A stretch of DNA of 64,000 bases from Aquisalinus flavus (GCF_022559625.1 NZ_CP042288.1:1140409-1204408), one strand, 5' to 3'. Positions 46,174 to 56,413 are shown, numbered from the stretch's first letter. Program-made: numbers and translations. The notes: generated from the sequence alone by a model not told the origin.

Positions 46174-46419
46174 CTACTCAGTCTCGAGCTCGTCGTCCTC
46201 GAACATCTTCACGGGGGCAGACGGCATAATGGTTGAAATCGCATGCTTGTAAACAAGCTGCGCATGACCGTCTCTTTTCAGCAGAACGCAGAAATTGTCA
46301 AACCAGGTGACAATGCCCTGCAGCTTGACCCCGTTGACCAGAAAGATGGTGACCGGCGTCTTTGTCTTGCGAAGCTGGTTTAGGAATACATCCTGAAGGT
46401 TTTGTTTTTTATCGCTCAT
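46174..46419 (-). CDS. hfq: RNA chaperone Hfq
   Basis: An 81-residue Sm-like protein that forms hexamers and pairs small RNAs with mRNAs. The Sm1 region reads [12 protein letters not shown] and [13 protein letters not shown]; the Sm2 motif is YKHAISTI. The short acidic C-tail is usual in this class. ATG 46419 is the family start; the upstream extension is not conserved. The 109-bp gap to trkH probably holds its own promoter. hflX follows 12 bp on. Confidence 0.96.
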   Translation of the reverse strand: MSDKKQNLQDVFLNQLRKTKTPVTIFLVNGVKLQGIVTWFDNFCVLLKRDGHAQLVYKHAISTIMPSAPVKMFEDDELETE

Positions 46420-46528
46420 TTTTATAAGTCTCTGTCGCGTGTCGGACCAGCATTTTTGCACTGCACAAAATCAGTCTCGCCCAGACCGGTTTTGCTTTCA
46501 AGTGGTTTCGCGCCCCGCTCCCGAAAAA

Positions 46529-47941
46529 TCATCCCCGCCAGAAGGCGCGGTTGAGAACGGACAGGGCAACGACCATCTCGATCCTGCCGACAATCATGCC
46601 GATTGCAAGCAGCACGCGCAACATCGGATCGAAGGTATTGTAATCGGTGATGCCGCCCGGCGCCGCTGCGATCATCGGTCCGGCATTGCTGATCACGGAG
46701 ACGGCGGTGGTCACGCTCAGCTCCAGCGGCGTCCCGTAAATGGTGATGACCAGTACGAGCACGCTGAGGATCATGGTGAAGGCAACGAAATGCACCCAGA
46801 CGCCAAGCTCGTTCACCGCCCGCGCCTTGCCCAGCACACCGCTTGGATGGATCAGCTTCCAGATTTCCTCTCCCGCCCGCTCGAAGGTGACGAGCCAGCG
46901 CACCAGCTTGATCCCGCCGGCGGCTGAGATCGAGGCACCGCCGATGATCGCGGTGACCAGTACCGGCGTCAGCGCCGGATGATCGCCGGTCAGGATGCCA
47001 TTGGTCGACAGGAGCGAGGCCGCATTGAGCAGCTGGTCGGTGATCCCGGTAATGCCGGTCCCGGCCGAGAGGGCAAAGATGAACGTGATGGCGACCACCA
47101 GCGCCAGAAAAACAGGCGTTTCCCGGTCATCGCGAAACCTCAGCGACGTGTCATAGGGCGCCAGCACCCGCGCCACCGAAATGAAACTGACCCCGCCGAG
47201 GATCATCGCGACCAGCCCGGCGACGGGTACAAACGCACCATAGGCTGCAAATCCGTCTGTCTCCGGCACGAACCCGCCGGAAGCGGTGAAGGACAGCGCC
47301 ATGATCACCGCCGAGCTTGGCGGCGCCCCGGACACCACGAACAGGACGAAGATCACGAGCGCGATCAGCGAATAGATCGGCAGGAAGACCGATACCGCCT
47401 TGCGGAAGGCCCGCAGAAAGGATTCCTGCTCGCCGCGGGCAAAAGGCGTGTTGACGACATCGATACCGATGAATTGCGGCCGGATGAACACCGCCGCCGC
47501 AGATGAAATCGAGACGAGCCCGCCGAGCCATTGCAGTTCCGCGCGCCACAGCATCCGGGCATAGTCGGCCCGCGCCGTCTCCTGCGACAGCCATGCGCCG
47601 GTAGTCGTGACAGCGGACACGGCTTCGAACCACGCATCGCCCAGGGAAAAGCCGGACAGAAGGAAGGGTAATCCGCCGAGGAACGGGATCAGACCCCACC
47701 AGATAATTAGGAACAGGGTGATCTCGCGGATGCCAGCCTTTGAATGGCTGGTCTCGACCCGGTTGCGGCTGATCAGCATCAACCCGCCGCCAATCGTGCC
47801 GCACATGATCAGCGACAGGGCGAAGACCGACAGGCCGGCGTAGTCGCCGCTCGCGATGCAACTGAGGGCCGGGATCACCATCGCCACGGCCAGCACCGCG
47901 ATCGCGGCGCCGATCCACCAAAGAAGCGCGAGCGCATTCAT
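46529..47941 (-). CDS. trkH: Trk potassium uptake protein, TrkH family
   Basis: A 470-residue inner-membrane K+ channel subunit with about ten membrane segments and four pore-loop repeats (e.g. VSAVTTTGAWLS and SFTASGGFVPETDG, later AASLLSTNGI and SVISNAGPM), each giving a selectivity-filter Gly. It works with cytoplasmic TrkA, whose gene lies 3 bp upstream on the same strand. The pairing of both subunits next to ntrX is typical except that trkH is often elsewhere. Confidence 0.94.
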   Translation of the reverse strand: MNALALLWWIGAAIAVLAVAMVIPALSCIASGDYAGLSVFALSLIMCGTIGGGLMLISRNRVETSHSKAGIREITLFLIIWWGLIPFLGGLPFLLSGFSLGDAWFEAVSAVTTTGAWLSQETARADYARMLWRAELQWLGGLVSISSAAAVFIRPQFIGIDVVNTPFARGEQESFLRAFRKAVSVFLPIYSLIALVIFVLFVVSGAPPSSAVIMALSFTASGGFVPETDGFAAYGAFVPVAGLVAMILGGVSFISVARVLAPYDTSLRFRDDRETPVFLALVVAITFIFALSAGTGITGITDQLLNAASLLSTNGILTGDHPALTPVLVTAIIGGASISAAGGIKLVRWLVTFERAGEEIWKLIHPSGVLGKARAVNELGVWVHFVAFTMILSVLVLVITIYGTPLELSVTTAVSVISNAGPMIAAAPGGITDYNTFDPMLRVLLAIGMIVGRIEMVVALSVLNRAFWRG

Positions 47942-47944
47942 GTC

Positions 47945-49318
47945 CTAGAAGTATTCCAGGCTGACGCGGAACATCTGTTCGACGTCCTTGACGTGATCGC
48001 GCAGCGCCAGAAGCACTACGCGGTCGCCTGCATTGATGCTGGTGTCGGCATTGGGCAGGATGACCTCGTCATCGCGCATGATCGCCCCGATGACGACACC
48101 GGAGGGCAGCGCCACCGTACGCAGCGGTTCGCCGACGAGGCTCGACGTTTCCAGTGCAATTGCGTCGATCAGCTCGGCCTGGCCATCGAGCAGGGAGAAG
48201 ACGCCCTTGATCCGCCCGCGCCTGACATGCTGGAGGATCGTCGATACCGTCGTTGCCCGCGGATCGATATAGCGGTCGACACCGACCGACTGCGCGAGCG
48301 GCCCGTAATCGGGCTCGTTGATCAGCACCATGGCGCGGCGGGTCCCTTCCCGCTTGGCAACGAGCGCGCTCAAGATATTGACCTGGTCGGAGTTCGTCAG
48401 GGAGACCACTGTTTCGGCGTCTTCAGCCCCCGCCTCTCTGAGGATTTCCGAGTCGAGGCCATTGCCGTTGAGCACGACCGTGCGTTCCAGTTTCTCCGCA
48501 ACCACGGCGGCCCTCTCGGGATCGCTCTCGATCAGGCGTATTTTCATCGAGCCGAGCCTCTCCAGTGACCGGGCCACGTGGTAGCCGATATTGCCGCCGC
48601 CGATGATGATGACGCGGCGGGCCTGCGCCGCGCTCTGGCCGAGAATCTGGAGTGCCCGGTCGACCTTGGTGCGGTCGGCAACGAAATAGATATCATCGCC
48701 TTCCTGTAGCTGATCGTCCGCATGCGGTCTGAATATCTTCGTCTTTCGCTTGACCCCGACAATCGTGATCCTGAGGTCGGGAAACAATTCGGCGACCTGG
48801 CGCAGCGGGGTATTGAGGATCGGGCATTCCGGCGCGAGGCGCACGCCCAGGGCCCAGATGCGCCCATCGGCAAAGGGCTTGATCTCGAACGCGCCCGGTG
48901 TCGACAAGCGTTGCAGAACGGCCTCGGCGACTTCCTCCTCCGGCGAAATGATCACATCGATCGGAATATTGGTCCGTGAGAACATGTCGGCATATTTGGG
49001 ATCGAGATAGCTCTGCGACCGGATCCGCGCGATCTTCGTCGGCACGTCGAACAGCGTATGGGCGATCTGGCAGGCGACGATATTGACTTCGTCGGAATGG
49101 GTCACGGCGATCAGCATGTCCGCTTCCTTGGCACCGGCCTCGACCAGCGTGTCTGGATAGGACCCGTTGCCGACGACGCCGCGCACATCGAGACGCTCCG
49201 TGACGCCGCGCACAAGTTCCTTGTTCTGATCGATGATCGTGACGTTGAACTTTTCCCGCGCCAGTCGTGTCGCGATCCCGTAGCCGACACGGCCTGCTCC
49301 GCAAACGATGACTCTCAT
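47945..49318 (-). CDS. trkA: Trk potassium transporter NAD-binding subunit TrkA
   Basis: A 457-residue regulator of TrkH with two RCK_N/RCK_C pairs. Rossmann motifs are VCGAGRVGYGIA at the N-terminus and IIIGGGNIGYHVA near residue 233, with TrkA_C domains at ~140-215 and ~370-455. The ATG at 49318 begins MRVIVCGAG as expected; the frame is open 25 codons further without homology. It sits between ntrX (46-bp gap) and trkH (3-bp gap). Confidence 0.95.
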   Translation of the reverse strand: MRVIVCGAGRVGYGIATRLAREKFNVTIIDQNKELVRGVTERLDVRGVVGNGSYPDTLVEAGAKEADMLIAVTHSDEVNIVACQIAHTLFDVPTKIARIRSQSYLDPKYADMFSRTNIPIDVIISPEEEVAEAVLQRLSTPGAFEIKPFADGRIWALGVRLAPECPILNTPLRQVAELFPDLRITIVGVKRKTKIFRPHADDQLQEGDDIYFVADRTKVDRALQILGQSAAQARRVIIIGGGNIGYHVARSLERLGSMKIRLIESDPERAAVVAEKLERTVVLNGNGLDSEILREAGAEDAETVVSLTNSDQVNILSALVAKREGTRRAMVLINEPDYGPLAQSVGVDRYIDPRATTVSTILQHVRRGRIKGVFSLLDGQAELIDAIALETSSLVGEPLRTVALPSGVVIGAIMRDDEVILPNADTSINAGDRVVLLALRDHVKDVEQMFRVSLEYF

Positions 49319-49364
49319 AAACCAGTCCTGTTCCTGTGAAGTGTTTCTCGCAGCGTTGGCATGG

Positions 49365-50759
49365 CTATTGCGCCGGCGTGTCGGGGCGAACATGGGGTGT
49401 AATCCCCAGCGCCTTCAGCTTCCTGTGTAGCGCAGAACGCTCCATGCAGATGAAGCTCGCCGTGCGGGAGATATTGCCCCCGAACCGGTTGATCTGTGCC
49501 AGCAGGTATTCGCGCTCGAACTTCTCCCGCGCTTCGCGCAGCGGTAGGGCGATGATCTGTTGCAGGTTATCGCTTGTCGGCAGGCTCGGCCCGGAATTGA
49601 CGATATCGAGCGGCAGCTTGTCGACGGTGATCTCCGCTTCGCCGCCCCGGCCCATCAGGATCAGCGTCTGCTCGATCACGTTGCGCAGCTGGCGGACGTT
49701 GCCCGGCCAGTGATATGCCTGCAGAGCGGCAAGTGCTTCCTGTGACAGCGTACGCTTCTGGATACCGCCCTGGCGCGAGATGGCACTGATGAAATACTCC
49801 GCCAGCTGCTGAATATCCTCTCGCCGCGCTGCCAGCGATGGTGCCGTGATCGAGACCACGTTCAGACGATGATAGAGATCGGAGCGGAACTTGCCATTCT
49901 CGGCCTCGGCGAGCAGGTCCTTGGCTGTCGTCGTGACGATGCGCACGTCAACCTCGACCGGCGAATGGCCGCCGACACGGGTAAAGCGCTGATCGACAAG
50001 GACACGCAAGACCTTGCCCTGCGTTTCCAGCGGCATATCGCCGATCTCGTCGAACAGCAGCGTCCCGCCATGGGCCTCTTCCATCAAGCCGACCTTGGCC
50101 GGCTTGCCGTCGCTGCCTTCGATACCGAAAAGCTCCTCTTCCATTTTTTCAGGAGAGATGGAGGCTGAGCCTGCGACCACAAACGGCAGGTCGGCACGGT
50201 TCGACTGGGCATGGATGGTCCGTGCAATGATTTCCTTACCGGACCCGTCAGGCCCGCAGATCAGCACGCGAGAGCGGGAATCGGCAATCCGTTCGATCAA
50301 TGACCGCAACTGCGTCATCAGGGTCGATTTGCCGATCAGGCCGAGTTCACTCGTGCGGCTGCGCAGATGCGTGTTCTCCCGGCGCAGACGTGCTGTCTCG
50401 AGGGCGCGCTGCACGGTCAGCAGCAGCTTGTCGGAATTGAAGGGCTTCTCGATGAAGTCATACGCGCCGCGTTTGATTGCCGCGACCGCCGTTTCGATAT
50501 TGCCGTGGCCCGAGATAATCAGGATGGGCAGGCTCGGATGCAGCTTCTTCAGCTCCTCGAGGATTTCCAGCCCGTCGAGGCGAGAGCCCTGCAGCCAGAT
50601 ATCGAGAATGACCAGCGCGGGCACACGGCTTGTCAGTGCACGGAAGACGGAATCGCTATCGCCCGCCGTCCGTGGCGAATACCCCTCATCCTCCAGAATT
50701 CCCGAGATTAACTCGCGAATGTCCTGTTCATCATCGACCACCAAAACGTCTATTGCCAT
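49365..50759 (-). CDS. ntrX: Nitrogen-regulation response regulator NtrX
   Basis: A 464-residue response regulator. The receiver domain has phosphoacceptor Asp in LVILDIWLQG (near 53); the AAA+ domain keeps Walker A GPDGSGKE and Walker B LLFDEIGDMP; the C-terminal Fis-type helix-turn-helix is GGNISRTASFICMERSALHR. The sigma-54 contact loop GAFTGA is missing: the stretch after EELFGIEG reads SDGKPAKVGLMEEA. This is known for other alphaproteobacterial NtrX. Its ATG overlaps the ntrY stop by one base (TAATG). Confidence 0.94.
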   Translation of the reverse strand: MAIDVLVVDDEQDIRELISGILEDEGYSPRTAGDSDSVFRALTSRVPALVILDIWLQGSRLDGLEILEELKKLHPSLPILIISGHGNIETAVAAIKRGAYDFIEKPFNSDKLLLTVQRALETARLRRENTHLRSRTSELGLIGKSTLMTQLRSLIERIADSRSRVLICGPDGSGKEIIARTIHAQSNRADLPFVVAGSASISPEKMEEELFGIEGSDGKPAKVGLMEEAHGGTLLFDEIGDMPLETQGKVLRVLVDQRFTRVGGHSPVEVDVRIVTTTAKDLLAEAENGKFRSDLYHRLNVVSITAPSLAARREDIQQLAEYFISAISRQGGIQKRTLSQEALAALQAYHWPGNVRQLRNVIEQTLILMGRGGEAEITVDKLPLDIVNSGPSLPTSDNLQQIIALPLREAREKFEREYLLAQINRFGGNISRTASFICMERSALHRKLKALGITPHVRPDTPAQ

Positions 50760-53068
50760 TAAACCTGCTCCTGAACCTGTTCAGTATCTTCCGGGTCGCT
50801 ACCCATATCGTGTGCGGTATCGTCAGTCTTCTCGCTGCCGTCGGGCGTCTCGCGGGGCAGCGTCATCGTCATGCGGGCCCCGGTCTCGCCAAGGCTCGTA
50901 TCATTCTCGAAGGTCAGCGTGCCACCATGTTCCTCGATGACTTTGCGGACGATGGCAAGGCCAAGACCGGTCCCCTTCTTGCGCGTCGTCATATAGGGCT
51001 CCGTCAGGCGGTGGCTGACCTGCTGCGGCAGGCCGACGCCATTGTCGACCACGCTGATCGTCACAAATCTCGCCTCCCGTGCAACAGATATCCGGATGTG
51101 GCCATGGGATGGATCAACGCCTTTCTGCTGGCGCTCCTCGATCGCCTCGACGGCATTCTTGACAAGGTTCGTACACGCCTGAACAAGCAACCGTCCGTCG
51201 CAATAGGCCGTGACCGCACTCTTGGGGAAGGACGTCTCGAAATCGATGTCGCCATGGGCGACCTGGAACGGGAAGACGGCATTGCGCACGATTTCCTTGA
51301 TATTCTCCTTTGACATCACCGGTTCCGGCATACGGGCAAAGGACGAGAACTCATTCACCATCCGGCCAATATCGCCGACATGGCGAATGATCGTCTCCGT
51401 ACAGCGCTCGAACACTTCGGGGCTGGACGTAATCTCGTCACGATATTTGCGACGCAAGCGCTCGGCCGAAAGCTGGATCGGCGTCAGCGGATTCTTGATC
51501 TCATGCGCGATCCGCCGCGCGACATCGCCCCACGCGGCATTCCGCTGGGCCGAGATCAGCTCGGTGATATCATCGAAAGTGATGACGTATGTCAGCGTCT
51601 CACCGGAGGATGTGTTCCCGATGCGGACGTTCAGGATACGCGTCTGCGAACCGCGCGCGATCTCGACCTGCCCGCTGACCTCATCACCGCCCTCTTCGGC
51701 TTCCATGAACAGCTTGGCCAGCTCGGTCGAGACATCCTTCAACTGCATGCCCTTGATCTTGCCGGAGCTGACCTGAAGCAGTTCCGTCGCCGTGCGATTG
51801 GCAATCGTCAGGCGCCCTTCAGCTGATACGCCGAGCACCCCGGCGGACACGCCAGAGAGGACCGCCTCGGTAAACTGGCGCCTGTCATCGGACTGGCGGT
51901 TGGCCTCGATCAGGTCATCGCGTTGCGTCTGCAATTGCAGCGACATCCGGTTGAAGGTTGCCGCGAAATCACCGAGTTCGCCATCGCCTTTCCGGATATC
52001 GACCTGCTGACCGAGATCGCCCTGGGAAATCTTTTCCGCCGCTGTGCCGAGGCGGCCGATCGGCGAGACGATCGCCGTTGCCACCATCATGCCGCTCCAC
52101 ACCGCGCCAAGCAGAATGATTAGCGCCAACAGCGCGTAACCGATGCCAAACATCTCTCTCAGGTCACTGAGCCGCGACTTGAAGGAGGCCGTGCTGTCAC
52201 GGAACTCGCGTACTTTCAGCAGCTCATTGGTCATGATCGGGCTCTCGCCGAGATAGGCGATGAGATAACCGCCATCATAGGCGCGGATCTTCAGCGTGCC
52301 GCGATAGAGATCGAGCTTGTCCGGGTTCTGCGGCACGAAATTGAACCGGCCGGAAACATCGTTCGCCACATCGACCTGCTGGAAAGTCTGCGCATCCGGC
52401 AACCGGTAGTCGACGCCCGGCACCGTTTCGACGCGGGCGATGATCTGCTTGTTGCCGTCAACCAGATAGATCGCCGCCCAGTCGCGCAAGATCGCCTGAC
52501 CGTAAAGATATTGCCGAAACCCGATAGGATTGACCTCGATCCCCCGCCCGCTTTGCTCCAGAATCGTCAGGTCGACCGCGACCCGCGCCATTTCATTACC
52601 CATCTTGTCGGCGACCGAACCGAAATAGCTGTTCGCGACCCCGCGGGCCGTATCCGCCGCATAGTCGATCCTGTCGACGAAGAACTCGTCCGAGACGGTC
52701 GACAGGATGAACGCCGAGAACATGAAGGCGATGATCGTCGGCAGGATCGCGACCGTCGACAGAAGCGCGACGAGACGCAGGTGAAGCCGCGAGCCCGCCT
52801 TTGCGGTCCGCCGGTCGCGCCAAACCCCATACAGCCTGCCGAACACTCGCAGCGACAGCAGCCCGACCAGAACGACGCAGGCGGCGAACATGACCGCCAG
52901 CATGGTTGGCAGGCCTTCGATCAGGGTCGTAAACGAGATCATGGTGATCAGGAAAATGACCAGCGCCGCCCCGATCAGGCCGATCGTGACCCAGTTGGTC
53001 GGGAAAATCTGCGTCAACCGGCGCAGGTCCGTCCGTAATTCCTGCAGTAAATTGCGCCTGTCGGCCAT
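50759..53068 (-). CDS. ntrY: Sensor histidine kinase NtrY
   Basis: A 769-residue membrane kinase. Several N-terminal membrane segments (~22-125) and another at ~310-330 flank a periplasmic region; then HAMP (~330-385), PAS (~395-500), HisKA with phospho-His in RIAHEIKNPLTPIQLSAERL and an ATPase domain (NLVKNAVEAI, DNGVGLP, GTGLGLAIV). It phosphorylates NtrX in nitrogen/redox and envelope adaptation. It starts 121 bp after dusB, with no ntrB-ntrC between them. An inverted repeat TGTTG-N8-CAACA lies in that gap (53144-53161). Confidence 0.95.
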   Translation of the reverse strand: MADRRNLLQELRTDLRRLTQIFPTNWVTIGLIGAALVIFLITMISFTTLIEGLPTMLAVMFAACVVLVGLLSLRVFGRLYGVWRDRRTAKAGSRLHLRLVALLSTVAILPTIIAFMFSAFILSTVSDEFFVDRIDYAADTARGVANSYFGSVADKMGNEMARVAVDLTILEQSGRGIEVNPIGFRQYLYGQAILRDWAAIYLVDGNKQIIARVETVPGVDYRLPDAQTFQQVDVANDVSGRFNFVPQNPDKLDLYRGTLKIRAYDGGYLIAYLGESPIMTNELLKVREFRDSTASFKSRLSDLREMFGIGYALLALIILLGAVWSGMMVATAIVSPIGRLGTAAEKISQGDLGQQVDIRKGDGELGDFAATFNRMSLQLQTQRDDLIEANRQSDDRRQFTEAVLSGVSAGVLGVSAEGRLTIANRTATELLQVSSGKIKGMQLKDVSTELAKLFMEAEEGGDEVSGQVEIARGSQTRILNVRIGNTSSGETLTYVITFDDITELISAQRNAAWGDVARRIAHEIKNPLTPIQLSAERLRRKYRDEITSSPEVFERCTETIIRHVGDIGRMVNEFSSFARMPEPVMSKENIKEIVRNAVFPFQVAHGDIDFETSFPKSAVTAYCDGRLLVQACTNLVKNAVEAIEERQQKGVDPSHGHIRISVAREARFVTISVVDNGVGLPQQVSHRLTEPYMTTRKKGTGLGLAIVRKVIEEHGGTLTFENDTSLGETGARMTMTLPRETPDGSEKTDDTAHDMGSDPEDTEQVQEQV

Positions 53069-53189
53069 CGGCTGAAAACTCTTTCTTCCTGCCGGGTCAA
53101 AGCAATGAGCGTGACAAAGTAACTAAGGGATGCTGCGCCCAATGTTGTAAAAAATCAACAATAATGTGACCGAAAAAGCGCAGTTCGGG

Positions 53190-54227
53190 TCAGGCCGCAA
53201 GGGGTCCGAGCCGAGAAATATCGTCAAGGAACAGTTGCTCGAGCTTTTCCGCAACTTCCACGGGATCGTGCGAACTGCACAGGCTTGCCCGGAAGTGGCG
53301 GCGTTGGCCAGGCTCCAGCGGCCGGGCGAGCCGGTCGACATACGCAGCGACATGCTTGCGCGCCATGCGGACACCGAGCCGCTGGCCCATTTCCGCCCCG
53401 CCGCCATGGCCATCGGTATACAATTCGACAGTTGCCCGATAGTGACGCAGGGCGATGGCCGCCTGCCACTCAAGTGACGGCGCCCGCCCCTCGCCGCCGG
53501 CAAGGGCATCGGCGATCATACCCGGCAGCCAGGGCTGGCCTTCGGCCGCCCGGCCGATCATCACGCCACCGGCGCCGGACGCCTTGAGAGCCGCGCGCGC
53601 ATCGGCCAGCGACCGGATATCGCCATTGACGATCACCGGCAGGCTGACCGCCTCGACCGTTGCGCGGACGGCATCCCAGTCGGCCTCGCCCTTGTAGAAC
53701 TGGCAGCGCGTGCGGCCATGCACGGTGATCAGTTTGACCCCAGCGGCCTCGGCCCGCGCGGCGATCTCCGGCGCGTTCAGGCTGTCATGGTCCCAGCCAA
53801 GGCGCATCTTCAGGGTCACCGGCACGGAAACCGCCTTGACCGTCGCCGCGATCAGCTCCAGCGCATGGTCGGCATTGCGCATCAGGGCAGAGCCTGACAG
53901 CGCACCGGTCACCTGCCGCGCCGGGCAGCCCATATTGATGTCGATGACATCGGCGCCGAGGCCCTCCGCGATGCGGGCACCCTCGGCCATCCATTCCGCC
54001 TCGCGGCCGGCAAGCTGGATCACGCTGGGGTGGATCGCCTTATCGCCAGCGGTGCGCAGGACGACGTCGGGCCGAGCCCGGACAAGTTCCTCGCTCGCGA
54101 CCATTTCGGAGACGACGAGCCCGGCCCCGCATTCCCACGCGGCCTGCCGGAATGGCAGGTCGGAGACGCCCGACATGGGCGCGAGAAAGACATTGTTCCG
54201 CGTGGTGACGGGGCCGATTGAGATCAT
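53190..54227 (-). CDS. dusB: tRNA-dihydrouridine synthase DusB
   Basis: A 345-residue flavoenzyme that reduces specific uridines in tRNA D-loops. The N-terminus [12 protein letters not shown], the catalytic Cys in [21 protein letters not shown] and [14 protein letters not shown], and [11 protein letters not shown] are visible. It is commonly just upstream of ntrB in this class; here ntrY follows directly. It is divergent from ispDF across 65 bp. Confidence 0.94.
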   Translation of the reverse strand: MISIGPVTTRNNVFLAPMSGVSDLPFRQAAWECGAGLVVSEMVASEELVRARPDVVLRTAGDKAIHPSVIQLAGREAEWMAEGARIAEGLGADVIDINMGCPARQVTGALSGSALMRNADHALELIAATVKAVSVPVTLKMRLGWDHDSLNAPEIAARAEAAGVKLITVHGRTRCQFYKGEADWDAVRATVEAVSLPVIVNGDIRSLADARAALKASGAGGVMIGRAAEGQPWLPGMIADALAGGEGRAPSLEWQAAIALRHYRATVELYTDGHGGGAEMGQRLGVRMARKHVAAYVDRLARPLEPGQRRHFRASLCSSHDPVEVAEKLEQLFLDDISRLGPLAA

Positions 54228-54292
54228 TGGCCGTTTTTATCGCGCGAGGCACAAATCGCAAGGATGATTTTGGCGTCGAAGCGGTCTAGAGA

Positions 54293-55468
54293 ATGGTCAT
54301 GAAAACAGCCGCCATCATCGTTGCCGCCGGCAAGGGCGTTCGCGCCGGGTCACCGACGCCGAAACAATACCAGTCGATTGCGGGCCGACCGGTCCTCGCC
54401 TGGTCACTCGAGCGATTTCTGGCGCGGGACGATATCGACACGGTTCTTTGTGTCATCGCCGATGGCGCTGGCGCCTTGTACGACGCCGCCACCATTGGCT
54501 TTGCAAGCGCCAGATTGCGATCACCCTGCACCGGCGGCGCGGCCCGGCAGGCATCGGTTCACAACGGCCTGAAGACGCTCGCCGGTCAGGGTTTCACCCA
54601 TGTGCTGGTCCATGATGCCGCGCGTCCGGGCATCGACGACGACACGCTCGACAGGCTGATGGCGGCGCTGGATACTGTGGACGGGGCTCTCGCCGCCCTG
54701 CCCGTGAGCGACACGCTGAAAGCCGGCGGCGATGCAGACGTGATCGCCAGAACCGTCGACCGAACTGGCCTCTGGGCCGCGCAGACGCCGCAGGCTTTTG
54801 CCTTTGACCGCCTGCTCGCAGCGCATGAGAAATTTGCCGAAAGAGAGGTTACCGACGACGCCGCCCTTGCCGAACTGGCCGGGATCGCCGTGAAACTCGT
54901 CCCCGGCTCGCTACGCAACATGAAGATTACGCGGCCGGAGGATTTCGCCATCGTGGAACGACTGCTCATGGAAACCACTTATGAATTCCGTACTGGCCAC
55001 GGCTATGACGTGCACGCCTTCGAGCCGGGCGACCATGTCATCCTGTGCGGCGTCAAAATTCCGCATACGGCAAAGCTGAAAGGCCATTCCGATGCGGACG
55101 CCGGCATGCATGCGCTGACCGATGCCCTGTTCGGGGCTATTGGCCTCGGCGATATCGGCGACCATTTCCCGCCTTCCGACCCGCAATGGAAAGGCGCCGC
55201 ATCGCAAGTGTTCCTGAAAAAGGCCGTCAACGAAGTCGTTGCCCGCGGCGGGAGCATCACCCATTGCGACATCACGCTGATCTGCGAAAAGCCGAAAATC
55301 GGCCCGCATCGTGACGCGATGCGTATGGCCCTTGCGAGGATAATGGGACTCGCGCCGGACAGGATCTCGGTCAAGGCGACGACAACGGAACGGCTCGGTT
55401 TCACTGGCCGCGAGGAAGGCCTCGCCGCCATGGCTACGGCGACCGTCCGCCTGCCGGAGAGATTGTAA
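54293..55468 (+). CDS. ispDF: Bifunctional MEP cytidylyltransferase / MECDP synthase IspDF
   Basis: A 391-residue fusion of two non-mevalonate isoprenoid enzymes. IspD (~1-225) has AAIIVAAGKGVRAG, PTPKQYQSI and VHDAARPG; IspF (~233-391) has GHGYDVHAFEPGD, GHSDADAGMHALTDAL and KATTTERLGFTGREEG. The fused form is typical of alphaproteobacteria. Either ATG 54293 or ATG 54299 could start it; the AGAGA preceding slightly favours 54299. The stop overlaps the pncC start (TAATG). Confidence 0.95.
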   Translation: MVMKTAAIIVAAGKGVRAGSPTPKQYQSIAGRPVLAWSLERFLARDDIDTVLCVIADGAGALYDAATIGFASARLRSPCTGGAARQASVHNGLKTLAGQGFTHVLVHDAARPGIDDDTLDRLMAALDTVDGALAALPVSDTLKAGGDADVIARTVDRTGLWAAQTPQAFAFDRLLAAHEKFAEREVTDDAALAELAGIAVKLVPGSLRNMKITRPEDFAIVERLLMETTYEFRTGHGYDVHAFEPGDHVILCGVKIPHTAKLKGHSDADAGMHALTDALFGAIGLGDIGDHFPPSDPQWKGAASQVFLKKAVNEVVARGGSITHCDITLICEKPKIGPHRDAMRMALARIMGLAPDRISVKATTTERLGFTGREEGLAAMATATVRLPERL

Positions 55469-55968
55469 TGGCGACAACGAAAGCCATCCGGCTTGCTGAA
55501 AAAGTGATTGCGTCTGCAAGCGCCAGAGGCATTCATCTTGCTACGGCAGAATCGTGCACCGGCGGCCTGATCGCCGGCTGCCTGACAGATATCGCCGGGT
55601 CATCGGCGGTCGTTGAAGGCGGGATCATGACGTACTCGAACGAAGCAAAACAGATGCTGCTCGGCGTATCCCCGGCGACGCTCTGCGCGCACGGCGCGGT
55701 CAGCGCGCAAACGGCGCGGGAAATGGCGGCCGGCGCTCTCACCGCCTTTCAGGGCCGCGCCCGGCTTTCGGTTTCGGTAACGGGCGTAGCAGGTCCGGGC
55801 GGCGGCACGGACGAAAAGCCTGTCGGCCTCGTCTGGTTCGGCGTCGCGGCGCCCGATCGCGTTACGGTCGAGAAACGTATCTTCCCGAAAGGCTCTCGCC
55901 ATTTTGTCAGGGAACGGACGGTTGAGACGGCCCTAGACCTCTTGCTTCAGGCTCTTGCCCGGATATAG
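55468..55968 (+). CDS. pncC: Nicotinamide-nucleotide amidohydrolase (CinA C-terminal family)
   Basis: A 166-residue CinA-C protein that deamidates NMN in pyridine nucleotide salvage. Seen are TAESCTGGLIAGCLTDIAGSS near residue 27, EGGIMTYSNEAK and VTGVAGPGGGTDEKPVG. The MoCF domain of full CinA is absent. It overlaps ispDF by one base and its 3' end overlaps the convergent coq10 gene by 36 bp. Confidence 0.92.
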   Translation: MATTKAIRLAEKVIASASARGIHLATAESCTGGLIAGCLTDIAGSSAVVEGGIMTYSNEAKQMLLGVSPATLCAHGAVSAQTAREMAAGALTAFQGRARLSVSVTGVAGPGGGTDEKPVGLVWFGVAAPDRVTVEKRIFPKGSRHFVRERTVETALDLLLQALARI

Positions 55969-56403
55969 TTCCGCCGCGCGGCTGATGAAGGCGTCGGACA
56001 TGTATTTGAACGCCTTGTCGAATACCTGCATCGCCGCGGTCTGCAGCAGAATGTTCTTGAACTCGAACTCGATCCTGAAATCGACGATACAGCCGCCATT
56101 TTCTTGCGGCTCGAAATGCCAGATATTCACAAGCTTCCTGAACGGTCCTTCGATATAGTCGACCGTGATGGAATGGTTCTCACGGTCAAGATTGACCTTC
56201 GACCGGAACCGTTCACGGAATATCTTGTACCGGACGATCATGTCGGCGATCAGCTCGCCCTGCCCGTTTTCGGCGTTATCACTGCGCAGGCGGATGCCTT
56301 CGCACCACGGGATGAACTCCGGATAGTCCTCGACGTCAGCGACCAGGTCGAACATCTGGTCAGGGCTATAGGGAACCTTGCGTCTGTCGTGATGGCTCGG
56401 CAT
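55933..56403 (-). CDS. COQ10/RatA-type START-domain protein
   Basis: A 156-residue polyketide-cyclase/START-like protein. The start MPSHHDRRKVPYSPDQMFDL and VADVEDYPEFIPWCEGIR are family signatures. Mitochondrial Coq10 binds ubiquinone; bacterial RatA has been described as a ribosome-association toxin. In alphaproteobacteria next to lipA the Coq10 role is the likelier one. It lies 10 bp after lipA on the same strand and overlaps the 3' end of pncC by 36 bp. Confidence 0.87.
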   Translation of the reverse strand: MPSHHDRRKVPYSPDQMFDLVADVEDYPEFIPWCEGIRLRSDNAENGQGELIADMIVRYKIFRERFRSKVNLDRENHSITVDYIEGPFRKLVNIWHFEPQENGGCIVDFRIEFEFKNILLQTAAMQVFDKAFKYMSDAFISRAAELYPGKSLKQEV

Positions 56404-56413
56404 ATCGGCGGAC

